DNA from: an uncultured Lachnospiraceae bacterium
GTDB taxonomy: Bacteria; Bacillota; Clostridia; Lachnospirales; Lachnospiraceae
Direction: 5' to 3'
DNA length: 49,423 bases
Assembly: GCA_947172705.1 (NCBI GenBank)
Contig: CAMWCA010000022.1
Location: forward strand, 1-49,423
Below are positions 43,933-49,423 of the stretch, one piece after another. Under the pieces are notes generated by a model, which was not told the DNA's origin, searched no databases, and saw only the letters and a list, made by a program, of their open reading frames with translations. A program made the position numbers and the translations under genes. Numbering within the stretch: position 1 is the first letter of the stretch; each line of letters starts with the position of its first letter.

Positions 43933-45832
43933 TCAGGCTGTTTCCTGCTTTTGTTTCCACTGTTTCTTTGGGCTGGTTTTCCTTTTATTTTTCTCCTGTA
44001 ACCCCGGCTTTCCGGCTGGCGTACTCCCAAGCCTTACCAGTTCTTCCGCATTTATGGTGGTGATGATGACATTCCCGCCTTCCCCCGCTTCCTTTTTCAG
44101 CCGGTCTGCGGTTTCTTTGTCTATGATATCCAGCTTCTTCTTATCCTGTGGGTTATGGACGTACCACTTTCCTTTCCCGTCGCCGCTTCTTTGGAACATG
44201 GGATGCTTAAAGGTATTAAACTTAAAATCCATCACAGGATCACAGCCCCGGATCAGGACAATGCATTTCTTATTGTCCAGCTTCCTTACCTCGTCAGGCG
44301 TCATAAGCTCACGCCCAAGGACGTCATAATTCCTGCTGGAACTGCCCCGCTTTCCCAAGGTCTCCCCGCTGCTCCTTTTATCTATGGTGCCCTTCCCCAA
44401 CAATTCACTGATATACTTATGGCTGGACTGCTCGTTTCCCCCAAGGTACACAAGGGTGTCCGCATTGCCGGGGATGGTCTCCCAACCATCCTTAAATAAT
44501 TCCTTTATCTGTGCGATATTCTGCACCACGACCACATTTGAGATCTCCCTGCTCCGCATGGTGCTTAAAAAATTCAAATAGGAATCCGGCAGGGGCGTGT
44601 TGTAAAACTCGTCAAGGTACATGGTCACATGGATTGGGAGCCTGCCCCCGTATTTTGCGTCCGCCTGAAAATAAAGCTCCTGCATCAGCTGCTCATAGAG
44701 CATCCCGATAAGGAAAGCATAGGATTTGTCCGAATCCGGCGTGACGATAAACAGGGCGGTCTTGGTCTTTTTATCCCCGTTCCTGCCTGTGCCCAGCTCC
44801 CCGAAATGCAGTTCGTCCGTTTCAAGGAGCTCCTTTATGGCTTTTGTTCTCAAGAAAGGCGAGCCTTGCGTTTACGCTGATGATGATGCTCTTTATGGTA
44901 TTGTCCGCCCCGTCCATGACCTTCCTGTACTGGCGCACCGCCGGGTGCTCCTCCCCTAAAGGGCTGCTCCGTGCAAGCAGCTCAAAGCGGCAGTCAAGCC
45001 TGCTCGGCTCTCCCTTTTCCCTTTTTGCTTCCGATAGAAGCTCCAGCACGGAAACAATATTTTTCCTGCCCGGCGGCATTTCCATCCACACATAGTAAAA
45101 CAGCGCCTGAAGGAAAAGGTTCTCCGCCTTCTCCCAGAAGGGATCATTGCTGCTGCTCTTCTTTGGCGTGGTATTTTTCATTAAATTTGTGATCAGCTTG
45201 ATCACATCCGTCTCTGTCCTTAAATAGGAAAAGGGATTGTATTTATTGCTCTCCCCCGGATTTACCAGATTGAAAACCTTTATCTGATACCCGTTTGCTT
45301 TTAAATATTCCCCTGCGCTCCCAAGCAGCTCCCCTTTGGGATCGGTGGCGGCAAAGCTCCCCTGCATCTCCATAAGGTTGCATTTGATCAGGAACATGCT
45401 CTTGCCCGCGCCGGAGCCGCCGATGCAGAAGACGTTGTTGTTCCGCATGGTCTTTCTGGTGTTCATGGAAAAGCGTAAATTTTGTGACAGGATGCGGTGG
45501 TAACCATCCTTATCCCCTAACTGCTTTGTCAGTTCCGCTGCCTCCGCCCACCTTGCAGAACCATGCTCCTTCCCGAAACGGTAATTCTTCCGGTTTGTTT
45601 TCTGCACCATAAGATATAAAAGCGCTGTCAGGAACACTGCTGCTGTGGTATAGGGAGTATAGACTGTCATCTTTAAGCCAAACGGATGCGCCATCTGCTC
45701 CTTAAGTGCCGGAACAAACGTATACAGCGTCATGCCCGGAGAAACCACACTGCCAAGGAAAACCCCCAGATAAAAGCATCCGGCTATGGCAGTTCCATAA
45801 AAAAGACAGGCAAACACCTTTAATTTCTTCAA
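43933..45832 (-). pseudogene. VirD4/TraG coupling protein interrupted by a frameshift
   Basis: The first frame (45832 down to 44822, TTG start after AGGTGAG) has two membrane helices and Walker A GGSGAGKS (about 138-145), then stops after NARLAFLENKSHKGAP. The second frame (44853 down to 43933) continues the same domain from about TKAIKELLETDELHF and holds Walker B (MYLDEFYN) and the rest of the TraG domain. One extra T in the TTT near 44856-44860 would explain the shift. Both halves are needed, so as written the coupling protein is broken unless frameshifting or a sequencing error is involved. It follows PcfB directly. The family links the relaxase-DNA complex to the secretion channel. Confidence 0.85.
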
Positions 45833-45836
45833 ATGC

Positions 45837-46970
45837 TCACCTGCCCTTCACCGGCTGTTTTAATTCTTTTATCTCTTTTTGGGGATTCATAGCTTTATCT
45901 GCTGTATGCCTTACCGCTTTTTCTGCCATATCCTTTGCCGCTTTCCCAGCTTCCGGCGGGCTGGTCTTCTCTGCCTTTTCAGCCTCTTTGGTGCTTTCCC
46001 GGCTTCCCTGTTCCATCTGCCTTTCATCCGCCTTATGCTCCATAGCAGTGCGGATGTTTTTATTGACGGAATCAAAGTAATTGCGGTAAATGTCATTCCC
46101 TTTCATGGCAGACATTACGCTCCCAAGCTCCTTATCCGCATACACCTTCATTTCCTCTTTCTTCTTAAGGAACGCCAGCGCTGTCCTGCTCCCGTCCGGA
46201 AAATAGAAATCCTCCACAGGGATGCGGATAAATTTGCCGGACTGCCTTGGGAGCCTCACTACCGCATGGTCTGTCTCCTTATGGACAATCAGCTTGGCTG
46301 TGATGGTGATGGGATCATATTCCCCGGACTGGTAATGGTTCAAAATATTCAGCCGCTGGTCTAAGGGGATCGCTTCAATATCCTTCATCTTAAGATAGCC
46401 AGTCTCCATCCATTCAGGCTTTGCCTCCCTCCCCATGCTGTTTATGGAATACCCTTTATTTCCCATATCTTTCTGCATCCCTCCCGCTTCCTTTCCTGAA
46501 ATTTCTCTTTCCGCCGCCCTGCCTTTTGGCATTTCCCCATAAAATTTGTCAATCTCCCTGTCGGGAGTGTTCTGTATGTATTCCTCCAAGCCCATGACCT
46601 GCCCGGCTTTCAGCTTTTCGATCAGGGCATTCATCCGGGGCAGGGTTTCTGCATGGAAGACCATCTCCCGCATCCCGTCTTTGTTAAAATCCGGGAGCAG
46701 GGAATAGAGGATGCCATATTTTTTCGCCATAGCCTCCACTTTCTTTAACTGCCTCTGTGGGAACCGGAATACCTGCATATCGCCGCCGCGCTTTAACAGG
46801 TTTTTCATGGAAACTTTCCCTTCCATCTTCTCTTTTGCCAGAACCGCCATAAGAAGCTTTGTAAGCTGCTTCAATGGTTTTATTCCCACACCGGCGACAC
46901 GGAGGAATAGTTCCGTGCCCTCAAAAAGGATTCGGATGACCTGAACCGCATCCGTGATCTCACTGTTCAT
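45837..46970 (-). CDS. PcfB-family (DUF3801) conjugation protein
   Basis: 377 residues. The N-terminal ~170 residues (IRILFEGTELFLRVAGVGIKPL ... RGGDMQVFRFPQRQLKKVEAMAKKYGILYSLLPD) match the DUF3801/PcfB pattern. The C-terminal part is rich in Lys, Glu and Ala with no domain. PcfB of pCF10 works with the coupling protein PcfC to bring the relaxosome to the channel; here the gene directly precedes virD4. Start overlaps the upstream gene (ATGA). Confidence 0.85.
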   Translation of the reverse strand: MNSEITDAVQVIRILFEGTELFLRVAGVGIKPLKQLTKLLMAVLAKEKMEGKVSMKNLLKRGGDMQVFRFPQRQLKKVEAMAKKYGILYSLLPDFNKDGMREMVFHAETLPRMNALIEKLKAGQVMGLEEYIQNTPDREIDKFYGEMPKGRAAEREISGKEAGGMQKDMGNKGYSINSMGREAKPEWMETGYLKMKDIEAIPLDQRLNILNHYQSGEYDPITITAKLIVHKETDHAVVRLPRQSGKFIRIPVEDFYFPDGSRTALAFLKKKEEMKVYADKELGSVMSAMKGNDIYRNYFDSVNKNIRTAMEHKADERQMEQGSRESTKEAEKAEKTSPPEAGKAAKDMAEKAVRHTADKAMNPQKEIKELKQPVKGR

Positions 46971-47275
46971 CTGCCATCCCCTTTCTCCTGCCCCTTCGCC
47001 TGCTGCATCTCTTTCTGATACTGGAACTGGCGCTCTTTATCTGCCGCAAGCTCCTTTTCAAGGCTCTGCATTGCCGCCTCCATGATTTTCCCGGCTTCCT
47101 TTGCCTCCGCCGCCTGCCTGCATAATTTACCAAGGGCAGTATTCCTCTGCCCTGCCTTTTCCGTGCTGCTATCCAAAAGGAGTACGCTGTTAATCTCTAT
47201 GGACTGTGCCAGAGCGCCGCTCTTTTTCTTAAACTCCTCTGATGCAGATAAAAATTCCTGCAGCTTATGCGTCAT
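46967..47275 (-). CDS. Small coiled-coil ICE protein
   Basis: 102 residues, almost entirely heptad-like helix (LCRQAAEAKEAGKIMEAAMQSLEKEL). No family recognised. It overlaps both neighbours by 4 bp (ATGA), so it is translationally coupled within the transfer operon. Confidence 0.7.
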   Translation of the reverse strand: MTHKLQEFLSASEEFKKKSGALAQSIEINSVLLLDSSTEKAGQRNTALGKLCRQAAEAKEAGKIMEAAMQSLEKELAADKERQFQYQKEMQQAKGQEKGDGR

Positions 47276-48372
47276 ACACTCTGCCCCCTTTCGTTTAATA
47301 TCTTCATGGTCATGCGCATCTCCCTGATCTTTTCCGCATCCATAGCCCTGTCCGCAAGGAGGATCAGCTGCCCTTCGGTAAGACCGTCCTCAATGCCAAG
47401 GCGTATCTCCGCAATCTGCCCGGCATCCAGCTCCCCGGCTAACTTTGCCAGCAGGTCCGGCTTTTTACGGATAAAAGGAAAGCTGGGGGAAGCGGAAAAC
47501 CCTTTCTGTTTTCTGGTCTGTGTACCTTTTCCCCTGACTTCCTGCCTCCGGCTGTTTTTTACTGCCTGACGGTTTCCCATCTCCGGGCTGTTCCCTGTCC
47601 GCTGCCTCTCCTGTGCATCCCGGTCCTCCCATGCCGCCAGCTTCTCCTTTATCCCTTCCGCATAGGAACGCTGTACCAGCAGCTCTTCATGGAGATTTTT
47701 ATTTTCAGTTTCCAGCTCCCTTATCCTCCTGCCGGTTTCCTCCCGCTCTTCCAGAAGACGCTCCGCATCCTGCCTTGCCTGCCGGAACTGCTCTTCCAGT
47801 TCCAGATAGCAGGGATCGGCATCTGCCTCCGTATCTGCTTCCCCATCTTTTCCCTGTGCCGAAAAAAGATCCGGGTTTCCCTCCATGACCTTCCTTAAAT
47901 CCTCAAGGAAGCTGTTCTGCCTTGAGAAATCTTCTTTCAGCTCCCTCACCGCTTCCGAGATAAATTCCATCTTTTCCCCGATTTTTTCCGGTATGGCTTC
48001 CCTTCCCCGCATAAGGGGAAGTATCTTCTCCCGCAGTTCTATGGGAAGCATCCCCTCTTCCCATATCTCTTTTAATTCATGCAGGGGCACGCCTGACTTT
48101 AGGGCTTCCAGAAGGATGCAGCCATTTTCCGGCTGGCTGACAGCAGACAAAAATGCCGCCGCTTCCACGCCATAGTCCTCTTTCATGGCAGTGAACATAT
48201 TTTCCATGACCTCAGCAGGGATTCCCGTGTCATCAAACAGCCGGAGGTAGCTGACATCAATGCCATAGTCAAGGGCTGCCATCACCACCTTAAGCTGCTC
48301 CCCGCGGTAGTCCTTAAATTTGAAATAGGAATGCACTTCCTGCCTTGTCATATCTTTTAAATCTTTCGCCAT
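47272..48372 (-). CDS. Unknown transfer-operon protein with helical repeats and coiled coil
   Basis: 366 residues. The N-terminal ~150 residues are helical repeats (DYRGEQLKVVMAALDYGIDVSYLRLF; LKSGVPLHELKEIWEEG). A coiled coil (about 190-250) and a C-terminal helical segment (ELDAGQIAEIRLGIEDGLTEGQLILLAD) follow. It is soluble. It lies between the relaxase and PcfB in one operon; an accessory DNA-transfer role is likely but unproven. Confidence 0.75.
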   Translation of the reverse strand: MAKDLKDMTRQEVHSYFKFKDYRGEQLKVVMAALDYGIDVSYLRLFDDTGIPAEVMENMFTAMKEDYGVEAAAFLSAVSQPENGCILLEALKSGVPLHELKEIWEEGMLPIELREKILPLMRGREAIPEKIGEKMEFISEAVRELKEDFSRQNSFLEDLRKVMEGNPDLFSAQGKDGEADTEADADPCYLELEEQFRQARQDAERLLEEREETGRRIRELETENKNLHEELLVQRSYAEGIKEKLAAWEDRDAQERQRTGNSPEMGNRQAVKNSRRQEVRGKGTQTRKQKGFSASPSFPFIRKKPDLLAKLAGELDAGQIAEIRLGIEDGLTEGQLILLADRAMDAEKIREMRMTMKILNERGQSV

Positions 48373-48391
48373 CTGTACTCCTTTCCACTAA

Positions 48392-49423
48392 TTATTTCGC
48401 CTGTTCCGGCTGTTCCTGTTTTTTATGATGGGCTGGCTGTTTTTTCATATGACCTTCTTCTGTATGGGCTGGTATTTCCGTCCTGTTCCTTCCTGCTTTT
48501 TCTGCATCACCCCCTTTCCTCGTAGGAACATTTTTATTTTGCAGACAATCATTTCTGTCAATTACTACGGTATCTGCTTCCCTTAAAATCTCCTGTGCTT
48601 TGTGCGGCGCTCCTGCTTCCGGCACTGCAATCTCCACCGCCCGTACCCTGCTTTTCCCTGAAAGGATTCCATCAATCAGGTTTTCTTCCTTTCTAAGCCC
48701 GCGTTTTACCTCCGCCACTGCCGCAAGCTCCCTCTGGTACATTTCCTTCATTTCCAAAACCTGCCCCAATGTATAGCCCTTCCTAATAACCGCTTCTGCC
48801 GCTTCCTTCCATTTTTCATAATAAGGGGCATAAAAAAGGCTTCCCTCTCTGTAATAGGAAGCACGGGTTTCATTCTCTTCAATTATTTTAAGCAGGGCAA
48901 GGACGCTCCTGTGCGGGTATCTCCTTTTGTATATCTGGTGCCTTGCATCATCCAGACTGTCCATGCGGATGGCAAGGTCTTGTTTCCGGTTTTCCAGTTC
49001 TTCTACGGAGCGGATGTTATGCCTGCAAAGATACAGGTACTCCGACTGCAATTTCTCAAACTCTGCCGCCTCCGTTTTGTATTTCCACATCTGGCTGTAG
49101 GGCTTTTTCTTAAGCTGCCCGGTACGGTACATCTTCGCAAAAAATGCTTTCTGGTATGGGGATAACGGAGTATATTTCCTATAGTTTTTCCTGCATCTGA
49201 TGATTCTTGGCGTACCGTTTTCCCTTGGAATCAGTCCATGCCAGATGCCTTTATCCAGCCGGGTTTCAACAGTTTTTTGGGTATAGTACGCCGAAATATC
49301 AGCAAGCCGGATAAACCGCTTCTCCCCCATTGGCTTTAGATAAGTTTCCCCATCCTTCTGCCTTACCCCGTAAGCGTCAAATCCAACGCCTTGGATAGTC
49401 AGCTCTTTTATGCCATACTCTAA
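48392..49423 (-). CDS. C-terminal part of a relaxase/mobilisation protein, partial
   Basis: The frame is open past the ATG at 49330 to the window edge (31 further in-frame codons, IKELTIQGVGFDAYGVRQ...), so the ATG is internal and the gene continues right. At least 343 residues are present: a conserved block (EKRFIRLADISAYYTQKTVETRLD), a long helical region and a basic tail. The catalytic HUH or Tyr domain is outside the window. Identification as relaxase rests on operon position and resemblance to MobA/MobL-type C-terminal regions. Confidence 0.7.
   Translation of the reverse strand, partial: LEYGIKELTIQGVGFDAYGVRQKDGETYLKPMGEKRFIRLADISAYYTQKTVETRLDKGIWHGLIPRENGTPRIIRCRKNYRKYTPLSPYQKAFFAKMYRTGQLKKKPYSQMWKYKTEAAEFEKLQSEYLYLCRHNIRSVEELENRKQDLAIRMDSLDDARHQIYKRRYPHRSVLALLKIIEENETRASYYREGSLFYAPYYEKWKEAAEAVIRKGYTLGQVLEMKEMYQRELAAVAEVKRGLRKEENLIDGILSGKSRVRAVEIAVPEAGAPHKAQEILREADTVVIDRNDCLQNKNVPTRKGGDAEKAGRNRTEIPAHTEEGHMKKQPAHHKKQEQPEQAK

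Noticed and set aside
49330..49332. ATG as the true start of the last gene
   Set aside because: The frame stays open to the window edge and the upstream residues look protein-like, so the gene continues to the right.

Overview
The window looks like a gut Clostridia chromosome or large plasmid, most likely Lachnospiraceae. The reasons are the low-to-middling G+C, strong AGGAGG-type ribosome binding sites, a YesM/YesN two-component pair with an LplB/YtcP-type ABC importer, and a PrgI/VirB4/VirD4/Maff2/PcfB conjugation set. Almost everything from about 1.03 kb to the right edge reads as one integrative and conjugative element (ICE), transcribed mainly on the minus strand. Assignments rest on reading motifs by eye; no database search was run.

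Layout. 1-1035: flanking DNA holding a nine-copy array of about 17 bp iteron-like repeats and the 3' half of a fic gene cut at its active-site codons. 1022-2879: large serine recombinase and a TnpW-like small gene, the integration end. 2933-8413: metallophosphoesterase, class B sortase and a 1128-aa repeat adhesin with a QTG sorting signal. 8414-9357: gene-free, hairpin-rich stretch. 9358-35469: two consecutive cargo modules. 35501-49423: transfer genes (NlpC/P60 hydrolase, VirB4, a VbhA/Fic module, PrgI, TrbL/VirB6-like, Maff2, frameshifted VirD4, PcfB, two unknowns, end of the relaxase).

Cargo. The left slot (10.5-26.5 kb) is an alpha-1,6-glucan (dextran/isomalto-oligosaccharide) locus. A membrane-anchored GH66 dextranase would cut the polymer, a binding lipoprotein and two permeases import fragments, GH13 and GH31 enzymes finish them, YesN/YesM regulate, and a chemoreceptor (now split by one stop codon) sits at the operon end. 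A RelB/Fic toxin-antitoxin pair lies beside it. The right slot (28.1-33.9 kb) is a LacI-controlled set: GPH-type transporter, CE1-like esterase, alpha/beta hydrolase and MBL-fold hydrolase.

Main structural observation. Each slot is bounded on its right by ArdC-like/SpoVG-like sequence and on its left by a winged-helix plus XRE regulator pair. The inner copies (26.65-27.92 kb) are decayed and fused to each other. This is what would be left if the cargo regions of two related ICEs had been joined in tandem. Damaged genes (VirD4 frameshift, chemoreceptor nonsense codon, XRE and SpoVG remnants) suggest that the element may not be fully transfer-competent, unless some are sequencing errors.
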